Numbered from the stretch's first letter, positions 47,235-57,650 are shown. The stretch is 64,000 nt of DNA from Sporosarcina luteola (GCF_007991495.1 NZ_BJYL01000004.1:62001-126000); one strand, 5' to 3'. Made by a program: numbers and translations. The notes: generated by a model from the letters alone, not told the origin.

Positions 47235-48827
47235 TCAATCCTCGGCGATCCAAGTTCTTAATAACTTAGCGAATTCTTCAGGCTTTTCCTTCGCCATTTT
47301 CTCAAGCTGTTTTTTTCGAAGAGTTGCTTCTGTTTCCTGTTCTGTATTTATGTCATCCACTTTCAATGCTTCCCGTTGTTCCTCGATAACGATTGATTCT
47401 TCCATTTCCTGCTCACGTTTACGTTTGCGGAAATACGCGATCACTAATATCACTATCACTACAAGCAAAATGGCACCAATCACGTATCCCCACCATGGAA
47501 TTGCAATCTGTTGTGTCGCTGGGACACTGGCCATTTTCCCATTAAACACCTGTGATGAAATCGCTATTTTTTCGTCCCAATATTGTTCCGGTATATCTGC
47601 TGGCAAATAGCTTTTATCGATCGAAGTACTGATGATCGTTTGCAATATACTTCTAATGTCTCCCGTCACAGCATCTGCAGATGTCAGATCGTTCACATCA
47701 GGTGGTTCTACCATCACTTGGATACCGATATCTCGGATTTTGTAGGGGCTCTCGACGATATCTTTCCGAATTCTATTCACTTCGTTATTGATCGTCTCTT
47801 CTAATCGCTCATAGTCGCCGTCAGATGTGTTACCTTCCACATAATTCGTGCGATTATCCGTCGGGTCCTCCGCTTCAGGCACACCACCTGCGGCAGCTCC
47901 ATTGCCAGAAAATGATTCTGTAATCCTTTGGACGCTGATCGCTAAGCTATCCAGATCTTCGTCTACACGATCTACAAGGTTTTCCTGTCTATTTTCCTGT
48001 TTGAAGTCAATATCGGTCGTTACGGAGACAATTACTTTGTCTTGCCCAACCATAGTACCGAGCATCATCTGTACTTTTCGTTGCAAATCCCGTTCAATCG
48101 TTTTCTTCAATTCCATTTGGTCTACAACATTAGCGCCAGATGCAGTGCCGGCAGATTTCAGGTCAAAGTACTCAGAATACTGATTCATGATGACGATATC
48201 GTCAGTGGATAAATTCGGTAAGCTTTTGGAAACTAAATTATATAAAGCAGTGATTTGTGGTTCAGTAAATTGATGACCTGGTTCTGTATTCAACATAATT
48301 GCAGCGCTCGCGCTTTGAACTGCTTCATTCAGGAATACACTTTGTGTCGGCAAAGTGATCATTACATTTGCATCTTTGACTCCTTGGATCCCTTTGATTA
48401 AATTCGCTAATTCCGTTTGCATAGCGGAAAGTTTAATCATATTAAATTCATTGTCCGTCGTCCCAAAACCAGCGTTTTGCGAGAAAAACGAATAATCGAT
48501 TGTTCCTGAATTAGGGAAACCCGCAGCGGCCAAGCTGACGAGCAGATCATCCACACGTTCTTTTGGAACGAGAATAGAAGTGCCTCCTGGTGCTATCTGG
48601 CTTTGAACGCCTTGTGCGTCAAGTTCTTCCTTTATCCGACCGATTTCCGCACGGGAAACATCCTTGTAAAGCGGGACAAACTCGGTTCTGGACAAGAAAA
48701 ACGTCAGGAATGCAGCGAGACCAATGATTGCTATCGCAGAGCCGATATATGTCGTTTTTTGTCGTTTTGTGCGACTTGACCAGAACTGTTTTAAGTCAGC
48801 TCCAATTTTCGTCAATCTTTCTTTCAT
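47235..48827 (-). CDS. fliF: Flagellar MS-ring protein FliF
   Basis: FliF builds the membrane MS-ring that starts basal body assembly. The 530-residue product has two membrane segments (near residues 28-46 and 442-465), RBM-type periplasmic domains with YKDVSRAEIGRIKEELDAQG and QSVFLNEAVQSASAAIMLNT, and a short C-terminal cytoplasmic tail that binds FliG. It lies between fliE and fliG. Confidence 0.97.
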   Translation of the reverse strand: MKERLTKIGADLKQFWSSRTKRQKTTYIGSAIAIIGLAAFLTFFLSRTEFVPLYKDVSRAEIGRIKEELDAQGVQSQIAPGGTSILVPKERVDDLLVSLAAAGFPNSGTIDYSFFSQNAGFGTTDNEFNMIKLSAMQTELANLIKGIQGVKDANVMITLPTQSVFLNEAVQSASAAIMLNTEPGHQFTEPQITALYNLVSKSLPNLSTDDIVIMNQYSEYFDLKSAGTASGANVVDQMELKKTIERDLQRKVQMMLGTMVGQDKVIVSVTTDIDFKQENRQENLVDRVDEDLDSLAISVQRITESFSGNGAAAGGVPEAEDPTDNRTNYVEGNTSDGDYERLEETINNEVNRIRKDIVESPYKIRDIGIQVMVEPPDVNDLTSADAVTGDIRSILQTIISTSIDKSYLPADIPEQYWDEKIAISSQVFNGKMASVPATQQIAIPWWGYVIGAILLVVIVILVIAYFRKRKREQEMEESIVIEEQREALKVDDINTEQETEATLRKKQLEKMAKEKPEEFAKLLRTWIAED

Positions 48828-48899
48828 TCTAATCCTCCGGTCTGCTTACGTAGTCAAGTACTCAATGATGAACGTTGAGTTCATATATTTGCTGTCGGA

Positions 48900-49208
48900 T
48901 TAAACAGGCATCCGGATAATTTCCTGATACGCTTCTACGACTTTATTGCGCACTTCCATCGTAGCATTCAATGCAATCGATGCTTTTTGTGCAGTTATCA
49001 TCACATTATGCAAATCAACATTTTCCCCTAAAATAAGTTTTTGGGTCATTTTGTCGGATTCTATCTGTTTCACATTTACTTCTTGAATGGCATCTTTTAA
49101 ATAAGCCCCAAATTCTTTCTGCGCTTCAAAAGGTGTCGGCTGGATACCCCGGTCCATTTTCATGAGGCCGGCAGCGTTGCTTGCACCTAGAATCGATTGT
49201 ATCGGCAT
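48900..49208 (-). CDS. fliE: Flagellar hook-basal body complex protein FliE
   Basis: FliE joins the MS-ring to the rod. The 102-residue product ends with the conserved ENVDLHNVMITAQKASIALN and VVEAYQEIIRMPV segments. The ATG at 49208 is preferred; a GTG one codon upstream is also possible. AGGAG lies nine bases upstream. Confidence 0.95.
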   Translation of the reverse strand: MPIQSILGASNAAGLMKMDRGIQPTPFEAQKEFGAYLKDAIQEVNVKQIESDKMTQKLILGENVDLHNVMITAQKASIALNATMEVRNKVVEAYQEIIRMPV

Positions 49209-49233
49209 CACTTACAACTCCTTATTCTGATCA

Positions 49234-49695
49234 TCATTTGCCTATCTCAAGTGCTTTCATCAACATCGCCTTATTGGCATTCAATACGGTAATATTCGCT
49301 TCATAAGACCTTGTGGCAGACATTAGGTCAATCATTTCCCTTAATGGGTCTACATTTGGCATTTGTACGTATCCCTCGTCATTGGCATCAGGATGTGAAG
49401 GGTCATATACAAGTTTAAAAGGAGTTTCGGAGTCTTCCAGAATGCTAGAAACCTTTACGCCATTACCCGTACCGCCTTTCCCTTGACTTCCCATAGCGGC
49501 ATGAAGCATAGAGGAAAATTGCCCTTCGCGAGGCTGGAAGCTAACCGTTTTTCTTCGATACGGCTGCCACTCACCATCTACCATTTTTCCACGCGTCGTT
49601 TCGACATTCGCCATATTCGAGGAGATGACGTCCATTCTAAGACGCTGTGCAGTCAAAGCAGAGGCAGAAGTGTTCAAACTATGGAATATTGACAT
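49234..49695 (-). CDS. flgC: Flagellar proximal rod protein FlgC
   Basis: FlgC is a proximal rod subunit. The 153-residue product has the FlgC rod N-terminal block MSIFHSLNTSASALTAQRLR with MDVISSNMANVETT, and the C-terminal EGYVQMPNVDPLREMIDLMS with ATRSYEANITVLNANKAM. It lies 2 bases after flgB. Confidence 0.97.
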   Translation of the reverse strand: MSIFHSLNTSASALTAQRLRMDVISSNMANVETTRGKMVDGEWQPYRRKTVSFQPREGQFSSMLHAAMGSQGKGGTGNGVKVSSILEDSETPFKLVYDPSHPDANDEGYVQMPNVDPLREMIDLMSATRSYEANITVLNANKAMLMKALEIGK

Positions 49696-49697
49696 GC

Positions 49698-50090
49698 TTA
49701 ACGGCCTCCCTTAATGACGTTTTGAAGTGTATTGAACTTTCCATTCAACCGATCCACAAGTGCATTGTAATAGATCTGGTTTGCAGCAAGATCCGCTTGC
49801 TCCTTATCCATATCTACCCCGTTCCCGTCATTTCTATACCGGAAATTAGAGGAATTAGAGACACCAGGTTGGGAAACCTTAGAGGTGAAGTCCATATGAC
49901 GTTCATTCGTGCGATAGGCATTTATCGGGTTTGTCTTTGCCTCTATTAGTAGGTCATTGAAACTAACTTTTTTCGCTTTATAGTTTGGCGTGTCGACATT
50001 TGCTATATTTTGCGAAATAGCTTTACCTTTAACAGACGAGAAGTCCAATCCGCGTTCCAGTAGTGAAATCGTCGATCCATAGATGTTCAT
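49698..50090 (-). CDS. flgB: Flagellar proximal rod protein FlgB
   Basis: FlgB is the first gene of the flagellar operon and a proximal rod subunit. The 130-residue product has the ISQNIANVDTPNYKAKKVSF rod signature and the terminal QADLAANQIYYNALVDRLNG helix. AAGAGGTGAAATAGACA precedes the ATG. Its leader of about 75 nt has a GTTGT/ACAAC pairing. Confidence 0.96.
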   Translation of the reverse strand: MNIYGSTISLLERGLDFSSVKGKAISQNIANVDTPNYKAKKVSFNDLLIEAKTNPINAYRTNERHMDFTSKVSQPGVSNSSNFRYRNDGNGVDMDKEQADLAANQIYYNALVDRLNGKFNTLQNVIKGGR

Positions 50091-50171
50091 TGTCTATTTC
50101 ACCTCTTATTTTATAAAACAATTTTAAGGTTGTTTTTTTCTATCAAACTTTCAACTAAAAACACAACTCCT

Positions 50172-50201
50172 ATTGTATCGGATTTTGCCGAACTTTGTCT
50201 A
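50172..50201 (-). promoter_or_regulatory. Overlapping sigma-A and sigma-D-like promoters of the fla/che operon
   Basis: Minus strand: TAGACA (50196-50201), 18-bp spacer, TACAAT (50172-50177) fits sigma-A. The same stretch reads TAGA, 15 bases, TCCGATAC (50175-50182), close to the sigma-D consensus. B. subtilis drives this operon from both factors. The other parts of the 301-base gap between flgB and codY are AT-rich leader and the codY terminator; I see no gene in it. Confidence 0.65.
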
Positions 50202-50342
50202 TAACAATACATTAATTATCGTAGTCCAAAACAACCTATTTAAAACAATAATACGTGGAACATCATAGACTATAGGACTATTCTATCAAGCTAGCAATTT
50301 AGCATTAGTCAATAGTTTTTTTATTCCATTTGCTTCCGAAAA

Positions 50343-50383
50343 AAATAACACTCTCTCCGATACCGGTGAAAGTGTTATTTTTC
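50343..50383 (-). terminator. Intrinsic terminator after codY
   Basis: Minus strand: AAATAACACT/AGTGTTATTT stem with an inner CCGGTA-type pairing followed by T residues on both strands. It begins about 9 bases after the codY stop and separates the xerC-codY operon from the flagellar promoter. Confidence 0.9.
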
Positions 50384-50391
50384 TTAGCTAT

Positions 50392-51168
50392 TTAGTTTTT
50401 TTGGTTTTCAAGTTCTTCCAAGAATTTACTGTTAAGCACTTTAATATATGTTCCTTTCATACCTAGGGAACGGGATTCAATTACGCCAGCACTTTCAAGT
50501 TTGCGCAATGCATTGACGATAACCGAGCGTGTAATTCCGACTCTGTCCGCAATTTTGGATGCAACAAGCAGACCTTCATTACCATCAAGCTCATTGAAAA
50601 TGTGTTCAATCGCTTCGTGTTCACTGTAGGACAATGAATTGATTGCCATTTGAACGACAGCCTTGCTGCGAGCTTCCACTTCGATTTCTTCTGCTTTTTC
50701 ACGAAGGATTTCCATTCCTACTACAGTAGCCCCATACTCAGCAAGGATCAAGTCGTCCTCAGTAAATTCTTCTTGCAAACGAGCTAAAAGAAGCGTTCCA
50801 AGACGTTCTCCTCCACCGATGATTGGAACAACTGTCGTCAATCCATTTTTAAACAGTTCGCGTTCTTCTTCAGGGAATACAGAGTAAACACTGTAAACAT
50901 CAATATTTGACGATGTTTCATTCACTTCAAATAGTTTTTTTGTATATTCTTCCGGGAATTTACGATCTACGAACATTTGCTTCATACGCTCATTCTCAAT
51001 TTGGTGATGAATTTCAAGACCAAGCAATTTACCTTTTCTGCTCACGATGAAAGCATTACATTCAATAACAGAGCTTAGTTTTTCTGCCATTTCTTTAAAA
51101 TTGACCGGTTTTCCAGCCGTTTCCTGTAACATTGCATTGATTTCTCTTGTTTTCGCTAATAAAGCCAT
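50392..51168 (-). CDS. codY: GTP- and branched-chain amino acid-sensing transcriptional repressor CodY
   Basis: CodY controls nutrient-responsive genes. The 258-residue product has an N-terminal GAF domain ([28 protein letters not shown]-type ligand-loop region) and a C-terminal winged helix with [20 protein letters not shown] followed by [28 protein letters not shown] precedes the ATG. It follows hslU with an 81-base gap, in the usual context. Confidence 0.97.
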   Translation of the reverse strand: MALLAKTREINAMLQETAGKPVNFKEMAEKLSSVIECNAFIVSRKGKLLGLEIHHQIENERMKQMFVDRKFPEEYTKKLFEVNETSSNIDVYSVYSVFPEEERELFKNGLTTVVPIIGGGERLGTLLLARLQEEFTEDDLILAEYGATVVGMEILREKAEEIEVEARSKAVVQMAINSLSYSEHEAIEHIFNELDGNEGLLVASKIADRVGITRSVIVNALRKLESAGVIESRSLGMKGTYIKVLNSKFLEELENQKN

Positions 51169-51249
51169 TTTAATTTCCTCCTAAGATTTCTGTGTGGTTT
51201 ATGAATATTCTAAAGCTTTTTAATCATTAAATAAACTAAAACGTTTCAG

Positions 51250-52653
51250 CTACAGTATAAAATGTGACAAATCTTTGTTTTTTACGATGTTTTTCAACTT
51301 TTCATCGACATACGCAAGTGTAATTTTAATTGTTGAAGGCCCGATTTCAGCGGCTTCATACGACAATTCCTCTAACAATTTTTCCAATATGGTATGCAAT
51401 CGCCGAGCTCCAATATTTTCAGTATTGTCATTAACATCGAAGGCAATTTCTGCAACCCTTTCGATCGCCTCATCTGAAAACTCGATTAACACGTTTTCCG
51501 TCGCCAATAACTTCTCATATTGTGTTATTAATGAAAAATCGGGTTCTTTTAAAATCCGGACAAAATCATCTTTTGTCAGTTTCTCAAGCTCAACCCGGAT
51601 TGGAAAACGCCCTTGCAGCTCCGGAATGATATCCGACGGTTTAGACATATGGAAAGCACCAGCAGCGATAAAGAGTATAAAATCAGTTTTCACAGCACCA
51701 TATTTCGTAGTTACCGTTGAACCCTCAACAATTGGCAAGATATCTCTTTGGACTCCTTCCCTTGAAACGTCCGCAGATGAGCCGCCGTTATTCCCACGAC
51801 TCGCTATCTTATCCATCTCATCAATGAAAATTATTCCGGATTGCTCTGTGAGCTCAACTGCTTTTCTTGCGATTTCATCATGATCAATGAGCTTGTCAGC
51901 CTCTTCCGATTGAAGGACTTTCCTCGCATCCTTCACTTTCATTTTCCGCTTCACCGTTTTCTTCGGCATTAAAGATGAGAATGCATCCTGCATACTTGCA
52001 CCCATTTGTTCCATCCCCGAACCTTGTAATGCGTCAAACATGGAAGGTTGCTGCGAGGTGACTTCAACTGTAATCATATTCTCTTCCAATTCTCCCGCTT
52101 CAAGGCGTCGAGCGATTTCAGAACGCTTCCGACTGATTTCATCAACTTCAGCAGAATCTTTGTCATCCTCTTCCGCTTTTTGACCGAACAGCATTTCAAA
52201 CGGGTTTTGCATATTGCCTTTACGTTTCCGCACAGGGACCAGCAACTCAACGAGGCGCTCCTCCGCCAGCTTCTCCGCTTGTTCCTTGACAGACTCCCGC
52301 ATTTCTTCACGAACGATACGTACGCCTGATTCAGCAAGGTCTCTCACCATTGATTCAACATCTCGACCGACGTATCCAACTTCGGTGAATTTTGTAGCCT
52401 CCACCTTGATAAAAGGAGCATTAACAAGTTTTGCAATCCTTCTCGCAATTTCCGTTTTACCAACGCCTGTTGGACCGATCATCAAAATGTTCTTAGGGAT
52501 AATTTCATTTTTCTCTTCATCCGCTAACAGACTTCTTCTGTACCTATTCCGCATGGCAACCGCCACTGCCTTCTTGGCAGCGTCCTGTCCTACGATATAA
52601 CGGTCCAAGTAGGCTGTCAGCTCACGAGGAGTCAGCTCTTGTTTTTTGTTCAT
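51250..52653 (-). CDS. hslU: ATP-dependent protease ATPase subunit HslU (ClpY)
   Basis: HslU is the AAA+ unfoldase of the HslUV protease. The 467-residue product has [20 protein letters not shown], Walker A in [15 protein letters not shown], Walker B in [12 protein letters not shown], an I-domain insertion, and the C-terminal sensor 2 region [16 protein letters not shown]. The start overlaps the hslV stop (ATGA). Confidence 0.97.
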   Translation of the reverse strand: MNKKQELTPRELTAYLDRYIVGQDAAKKAVAVAMRNRYRRSLLADEEKNEIIPKNILMIGPTGVGKTEIARRIAKLVNAPFIKVEATKFTEVGYVGRDVESMVRDLAESGVRIVREEMRESVKEQAEKLAEERLVELLVPVRKRKGNMQNPFEMLFGQKAEEDDKDSAEVDEISRKRSEIARRLEAGELEENMITVEVTSQQPSMFDALQGSGMEQMGASMQDAFSSLMPKKTVKRKMKVKDARKVLQSEEADKLIDHDEIARKAVELTEQSGIIFIDEMDKIASRGNNGGSSADVSREGVQRDILPIVEGSTVTTKYGAVKTDFILFIAAGAFHMSKPSDIIPELQGRFPIRVELEKLTKDDFVRILKEPDFSLITQYEKLLATENVLIEFSDEAIERVAEIAFDVNDNTENIGARRLHTILEKLLEELSYEAAEIGPSTIKITLAYVDEKLKNIVKNKDLSHFIL

Positions 52654-53192
52654 TCGAGTACCTCCACAATAATACGATCATTTGTGTAGACACATATCTC
52701 GGCAGCAGTTTCAAGCGCCGCTCTGGCTATCTGCTCAGCAGTAAGTGTTGAGCCGCTATACTTTTTCAACGCACGCCCCGCGGCCAAAGCATAGTTTCCA
52801 CCTGAACCGATCGCAAGAATGCCATCATCGGGTTCAATCACTTCACCGGTCCCTGAAACGAGTAACAGCCGTTCTTTGTCTGCTACTAGCAGCATCGCCT
52901 CAAGCTTTCTCAGGATACGGTCTCCCCGCCATTCCTTCGCCAGCTCTACAGCAGCTCGTTCTAGATTTCCATTGAATTCTCCCAACTTGCCCTCGAACAG
53001 CTCGAAAAGAGTGAACGCATCGGCAACCGATCCTGCAAAACCCGCAAGTATCTTGTCACCAAATAACCTTCTCACCTTTTTCGCCGTATGCTTCATGACA
53101 ACAGATTCCCCCATCGTCACTTGCCCGTCACCCGACATTGCACAAACACCATTATGCCGGACGGCAAATATCGTGGTAGCATGAAATTCCAT
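52650..53192 (-). CDS. hslV: ATP-dependent protease peptidase subunit HslV (ClpQ)
   Basis: HslV is the proteasome-like peptidase of HslUV. The 180-residue product from the ATG at 53192 reads [20 protein letters not shown], and includes [20 protein letters not shown] and [21 protein letters not shown] lies nine bases before this ATG and directly abuts an alternative ATG at 53201. B. subtilis ClpQ uses an N-terminal Ser after Met; that Ser is absent here, so the catalytic N-terminal residue is probably the Thr in HATTI after further processing. Confidence 0.93.
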   Translation of the reverse strand: MEFHATTIFAVRHNGVCAMSGDGQVTMGESVVMKHTAKKVRRLFGDKILAGFAGSVADAFTLFELFEGKLGEFNGNLERAAVELAKEWRGDRILRKLEAMLLVADKERLLLVSGTGEVIEPDDGILAIGSGGNYALAAGRALKKYSGSTLTAEQIARAALETAAEICVYTNDRIIVEVLE

Positions 53193-53205
53193 CAGCTTCA
53201 TCCTC

Positions 53206-54111
53206 CTACGCTCGCGGATGTGTATTCATATACGTTTTCCGCAAGTGTTCTTTTGTAATGTGCGTATACACTTGTGTCGAAGATAATTGACTATGGCCAA
53301 GCAATTCCTGAACAGTACGCATGTCTGCACCATTTGACAGCATATGTGTCGCAAAGGAATGGCGAATCATATGCGGGTAAATTTTACCGTCGATTGCCGC
53401 TTCCTCCATCATCATGTTCAGTACATGACGGACACCCCGATCCGTGATTGGGTCACCGCGCAAATTAACAAACAGAGACTGATGATTTTTCTTCTTCATC
53501 AATAAAGGACGACTGTTTTTCATATAGGATTCAAGGGCGGATTGGGCAAAGCTGCCGAAAGGAACATAACGCTCTTTTCTTCCCTTCCCCATCACTTTGA
53601 CAATACCGAGTGAATTATCAATGTCGCTTAACTCGATGGAGGTCAACTCACTTACCCGTATCCCGGTCGCGTAAAACAATTCAAGCAGAGCTTTATTCCG
53701 CAACGACTTCGGGTCATCACCTTGACATGAATTGAACAGCGCTTCCAATTCTTCTTCATAAAAAAAAGCCGGAAGCCGCTCTTCCTTCTTTGGATGATGC
53801 AATAAACGGAATGCACTATCATTTATCCCGAATCGAGCATTGCTAAACTTATAAAAAGAACGAATGGATGAAATTTTCCGTGAAATAGTCTTCCTGGATA
53901 ATCCTTTATCGTACATTCTTGTCACATACAATCTTGCTTCAGGATATTCGATATCATTCAGTTCCGTTATTTCTTCCTGTTTCAAAAAGGAGAAAAACTC
54001 TTGAATGTCATTACTGTATTCTGAAACCGTCCGTGATGAATAGTTCTTTTCAAGGCGTATATAGGATATGTATTCGTCAAGAACGACAGCCGGTTCAATT
54101 TGTTGTTGCAA
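53206..54111 (-). CDS. xerC: Tyrosine site-specific recombinase XerC (CodV)
   Basis: XerC acts with XerD at dif to resolve chromosome dimers. The product has an N-terminal SAM-like domain ([20 protein letters not shown]) and a C-terminal catalytic domain: Arg in [14 protein letters not shown], HxxR in [14 protein letters not shown], then [20 protein letters not shown] with the catalytic Tyr. I place the start at the TTG at 54111 (301 residues): GGGGGTGA lies just ahead, and the promoter predicts transcription starting near 54138. The ATG at 54126 leaves almost no leader, though it remains possible. Confidence 0.93.
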   Translation of the reverse strand: MQQQIEPAVVLDEYISYIRLEKNYSSRTVSEYSNDIQEFFSFLKQEEITELNDIEYPEARLYVTRMYDKGLSRKTISRKISSIRSFYKFSNARFGINDSAFRLLHHPKKEERLPAFFYEEELEALFNSCQGDDPKSLRNKALLELFYATGIRVSELTSIELSDIDNSLGIVKVMGKGRKERYVPFGSFAQSALESYMKNSRPLLMKKKNHQSLFVNLRGDPITDRGVRHVLNMMMEEAAIDGKIYPHMIRHSFATHMLSNGADMRTVQELLGHSQLSSTQVYTHITKEHLRKTYMNTHPRA

Positions 54112-54144
54112 GTGCTTCACCCCCATAAATGAATCACTTCGTCA

Positions 54145-54172
54145 ATTATAACAAAATTGGAACATGTTTGAA
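54145..54172 (-). promoter_or_regulatory. Sigma-A promoter for xerC-hslVU-codY
   Basis: Minus strand: TTCAAA, 16-bp spacer, consensus TATAAT preceded by TGT (extended -10). It is only about 10-25 bases upstream of xerC. Confidence 0.85.
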
Positions 54173-54375
54173 TAGTGGATTTTTATTCTTTTTTTAAAGG
54201 TAATACTTCCCATTAATCGAATAGGAGGACTAATCCGGAAATTCGAAAGTCATCCACGATTCACTATACATGAATTGATATCGATACGGCAACAGAATCG
54301 TCTCGGGAAGTCTGACATCTGATAAATTTTATCTGTTTTTGACACAATTTGTTCAATTTCTCTTTTTATAACACG
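54173..54375. other. Gene-free gap where relatives carry trmFO
   Basis: Between xerC and topA I see about 360 bases, holding the xerC promoter, the topA terminator and AT-rich sequence with many stops. No TrmFO-like GAGLAGSEAA segment or other remnant is visible in either strand. B. subtilis has trmFO (gid) here. Confidence 0.7.
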
Positions 54376-54418
54376 GAAAAAGCTGCGCCATTATGGATCA
54401 TCTCCAACCTGGGCAGCC
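54376..54418 (-). terminator. Intrinsic terminator after topA
   Basis: Minus strand: GCTGCCC pairs with GGCGCAGC (one bulge), with a loop of about 20 bases, followed by TTTTTC. It lies about 70 bases after the topA stop. Confidence 0.7.
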
Positions 54419-54485
54419 TCTGTTTTTAAAATGTACAATCGGCTAACAGTGTGCATCCTTATTTCAAACAAGGATCAAAGAAAAA

Positions 54486-56561
54486 TTATTCTTGCACGTC
54501 TTCTTTATAATCACATTCTGTACATTGAATTTGCACACCTTTTTTCAATCTTTTTTCGACTAGCGTATTTTGACATTTCGGACACGGTCTTGCAATCGGT
54601 TTATCCCAAGAGACATATTCACATTCCGGATATCTGTCGCAACCGAAGAATATCCTTTTTGTTTTGCTCTTTCTCTCGACAACTTGCCCTTCCTTACAAG
54701 TCGGGCAAGTGACTCCAATCGGTTTGATGATCGCTTTTGTGTTTCTGCAATCAGGGAAATTCGAGCATGCCATAAATTTACCATAGCGTCCCATCTTGAA
54801 TACCATCGGAGATCCGCATTTTTCACAGTCTTCTCCGGCCGGCTCATCTTTAATTTCAATTTTCTCCATTTCCTCATCGGCCACTTTTAGATGCTTTTCG
54901 AACTCTTTATAGAATTCATCAATTACTTGGACCCATTGGATTTCCCCTTCTTCAACATTATCGAGGCTTTTTTCCATCTCAGCAGTAAACTCGATATTGA
55001 TGATATCTGGGAAGTATTGAATCATAGCTTGATGGACGATTTCGCCAAGCTCTGTCGGCACGAAACGTTTGGCATCCAACGTGACGTAGCCCCGCTTTTG
55101 AATCGTATCAAGTGTAGGCGCATAGGTCGACGGCCTTCCAATTCCAAGCTCTTCCAGCGTCTTTACAAGCCTAGCTTCCGAGTACCTCGGTGGCGGCTGA
55201 GTGAAATGCTGTTTCGGATCGATATCGCTGCCTTTTACACTTTCGCCTTTTTCCAACGGCGGCAAAATACGGTCCTTTTCTTCTTCCTTATCGTCTTCAC
55301 CTTCGATATAGACTTTCATGAATCCAGGAAATTTCACTTCAGATCCAGTCGCCCTGAATTTCACATCGCCATTCATCAAATCAGCAGTCACCGTATCAAG
55401 TACAGCAGGTGCCATTTGACTTGCGACGAAACGTTCCCAAATTAACCTATACAGTCGATGTTGATCGCGCGATAAAAATGTTTTCATCGCCTCTGGCGGT
55501 CTCATAACGGACGTAGGTCTCACTGCTTCATGAGCATCTTGGGCATTGGTCGATTCCTTCGCCTTCAACTTAGTTGTCGCGATGAACTCCTTGCCATACA
55601 TCGTTTCAATGAAATTAGCAGCTTCACCTTTTGCAGTTTCTGAAATCCGCGTTGAATCGGTTCTCATATACGAAATAAGACCAACAATACCTTCTTTTCC
55701 TATATTGATACCCTCGTACAGCTGCTGTGCAAGCATCATAGTCTTACGAGCTCTGAAATTAAGTTTCCGTGCTGCTTCCTGTTGTAAAGAAGAAGTAGTG
55801 AACGGCGGAGCAGGGTTCCTTTTTCTTTCTTTCTTCACCAGGTTTACTACTTCAAAGTCATCGCCCGACATTTTGGACAATACTTCATCGACCTGTTTTT
55901 TGTTTTCAAGTTTCATTTTTTTCGACGCGTCCCCGTAAAAAGAGGCATCGAACGTCTTTCCATTTTTACTGAAATTCCCTGTGATACTCCAGTACTCTTC
56001 AGGAATGAATGCCTTTATTTCATTTTCACGATCAATAATCAGACGCATTGCTACGGACTGTACGCGCCCGGCGGACAGGCCCTTTTTAACTTTCTTCCAA
56101 AGGATAGGACTAATATTGTAGCCTACGAGTCTATCCAGTATCCTTCTCGCTTGCTGAGCATCCACTCTATTCATATCGATCGGTCGCGGGCTTTTGAAAG
56201 ATTCCTTTATGGCATCTTTCGTAATTTCATTGAATACAACGCGGCAATCCGACTCCGTATCTACTCCTAATTGATGTGCCAAATGCCAGGCAATTGCTTC
56301 TCCTTCTCTGTCGGGGTCAGCCGCCAGAAAGATTTTTTTCGCTTTTTTAGCATCTTTCTTCAATTCCTGAAGGATCGGTCCTTTTCCACGGATTGTGATG
56401 TATTTCGGTTCATAATTGTTTTCAGTATCGACACCCATTTGACTGCGGGGTAAATCCCTTAAATGCCCAATGGACGCACGCACTTTATACTTTTTTCCTA
56501 AATAACGTTCTATTGTTTTCGCCTTAGCCGGCGACTCAACAATCACTAAGTAATCTGCCAT
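54486..56561 (-). CDS. topA: DNA topoisomerase I
   Basis: TopA relaxes negative supercoils. The 691-residue product has the Toprim domain ([19 protein letters not shown], then [15 protein letters not shown]), the catalytic Tyr298 in [13 protein letters not shown] and three C-terminal zinc-finger-like motifs ([20 protein letters not shown] and following CPTC and CPKC units). Length matches the Bacillus enzyme. Downstream it ends with its own terminator. Confidence 0.97.
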   Translation of the reverse strand: MADYLVIVESPAKAKTIERYLGKKYKVRASIGHLRDLPRSQMGVDTENNYEPKYITIRGKGPILQELKKDAKKAKKIFLAADPDREGEAIAWHLAHQLGVDTESDCRVVFNEITKDAIKESFKSPRPIDMNRVDAQQARRILDRLVGYNISPILWKKVKKGLSAGRVQSVAMRLIIDRENEIKAFIPEEYWSITGNFSKNGKTFDASFYGDASKKMKLENKKQVDEVLSKMSGDDFEVVNLVKKERKRNPAPPFTTSSLQQEAARKLNFRARKTMMLAQQLYEGINIGKEGIVGLISYMRTDSTRISETAKGEAANFIETMYGKEFIATTKLKAKESTNAQDAHEAVRPTSVMRPPEAMKTFLSRDQHRLYRLIWERFVASQMAPAVLDTVTADLMNGDVKFRATGSEVKFPGFMKVYIEGEDDKEEEKDRILPPLEKGESVKGSDIDPKQHFTQPPPRYSEARLVKTLEELGIGRPSTYAPTLDTIQKRGYVTLDAKRFVPTELGEIVHQAMIQYFPDIINIEFTAEMEKSLDNVEEGEIQWVQVIDEFYKEFEKHLKVADEEMEKIEIKDEPAGEDCEKCGSPMVFKMGRYGKFMACSNFPDCRNTKAIIKPIGVTCPTCKEGQVVERKSKTKRIFFGCDRYPECEYVSWDKPIARPCPKCQNTLVEKRLKKGVQIQCTECDYKEDVQE

Positions 56562-56666
56562 ATGCTATGTTCCTCCTCATAGAGGTTTCCTATTTATCCA
56601 CCTGATGGACATTGTTGTTTTATTCATGCCCATTCTGCTCGACGGTGAATACGGACATAAAAGAAT

Positions 56667-56706
56667 ATCTGTTGCAAAATGTATAACAGATTTGAATTAA
56701 AATCAA
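56667..56706 (-). promoter_or_regulatory. Possible topA promoter overlapping a palindrome
   Basis: Minus strand: TTGATT (56701-56706), 17-bp spacer, TACATT (56678-56683). The inverted repeat ATCTGTT/AACAGAT (56667-56691) covers the -10. Each hexamer matches consensus at only four positions. The gap between dprA and topA is about 180 bases and holds no gene. Confidence 0.4.
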
Positions 56707-56741
56707 CCTTTTCAATACAGGGTTTGTTTTTTACATGTTTT

Positions 56742-57620
56742 TTACGAACGTGTTTCAAACGCCTGAAAGCCGTTCCATATAGGTTTTGCCCCTTGGTCAA
56801 TCAATTTATTCGGCCCCAGTGATAATGGCGATGTAATCGGGCCAGGAACGGCATATATGGACTTTCCGTGTTCAAGTGCGTGATCCACTGTACTCATCGT
56901 ACCACTCTTTTCTTCTGATTCCGTAATAATGACGGATTCAGACAAACCGCTAATAATTCGATTCCTCATTGGGAATGTCCATTTTGCCGGCCTCATATAG
57001 GGTGGATATTCAGTTAGCAATAAATGTTCTTTCGCAATTTCCTCGGCAAGTTTCCTATTTTCTTTCGGATATAAGTGGAATAAGCCATGTCCAAGGACGG
57101 CGATGGTTTTGCCCCCATACCGAATTGCCGACTCATGCGCCATTGCATCAGCACCTTTTGCAAGTCCCGATACAACAATCGCTCCATTTTCGACGAACGG
57201 GGGGACTATAAAGTCTAACGCTTTCCGTGAATAGTCGGTTGCCTTTCTTGAACCGATGATTGCGATCTTTAAGGATGTTTGCAATAAAGACGGAACACCT
57301 TTCAAATAAAGGACTGTCGGCGGATCAATGAGCCATTTTAATGATTCAGGATAGTTTTTGTTTGTTATTGGTAAAGGAATGATATTTTCATGATGAAAAA
57401 GTAGATGAAAAGGGGTATGTTCATGCAGTTTAAGCTGTTCATTCAGTCGGACTGCTTTACGTTCGGGGATTTGTAGCAGTTTCGCCAGATCGCCTGTGCG
57501 ATGATTGAACAGATGTCGAAGATCGGGGTCCATCTTCATAATTGACGATAATTTATTGAACGGAACCGGGTATACATAATGCAAAGCTAGCAATCTTCGG
57601 TCGACACTCGTAAGCTCCAT
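56742..57620 (-). CDS. dprA: DNA-processing protein DprA (Smf)
   Basis: DprA protects single-stranded DNA and loads RecA during natural transformation. The 292-residue product has the Rossmann-like core IAIIGSRKATDYSRKAL, VVSGLAKGADAMAHESAIRY with GGKTIAVLGHGL, and TESEEKSGTMSTVDHALEHG. The C-terminal winged domain seen in some DprA proteins is absent, as in other Bacillus homologues. It lies between sucD and topA. Confidence 0.95.
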   Translation of the reverse strand: MELTSVDRRLLALHYVYPVPFNKLSSIMKMDPDLRHLFNHRTGDLAKLLQIPERKAVRLNEQLKLHEHTPFHLLFHHENIIPLPITNKNYPESLKWLIDPPTVLYLKGVPSLLQTSLKIAIIGSRKATDYSRKALDFIVPPFVENGAIVVSGLAKGADAMAHESAIRYGGKTIAVLGHGLFHLYPKENRKLAEEIAKEHLLLTEYPPYMRPAKWTFPMRNRIISGLSESVIITESEEKSGTMSTVDHALEHGKSIYAVPGPITSPLSLGPNKLIDQGAKPIWNGFQAFETRS

Positions 57621-57650
57621 CTTTTCCTCCTTTTATTTCTGAATATGCAA

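Noticed and set aside
51169-51249. Possible CodY box upstream of codY
   Set aside because: The best match to AATTTTCWGAAAATT has about five mismatches, which is not significant in AT-rich DNA.
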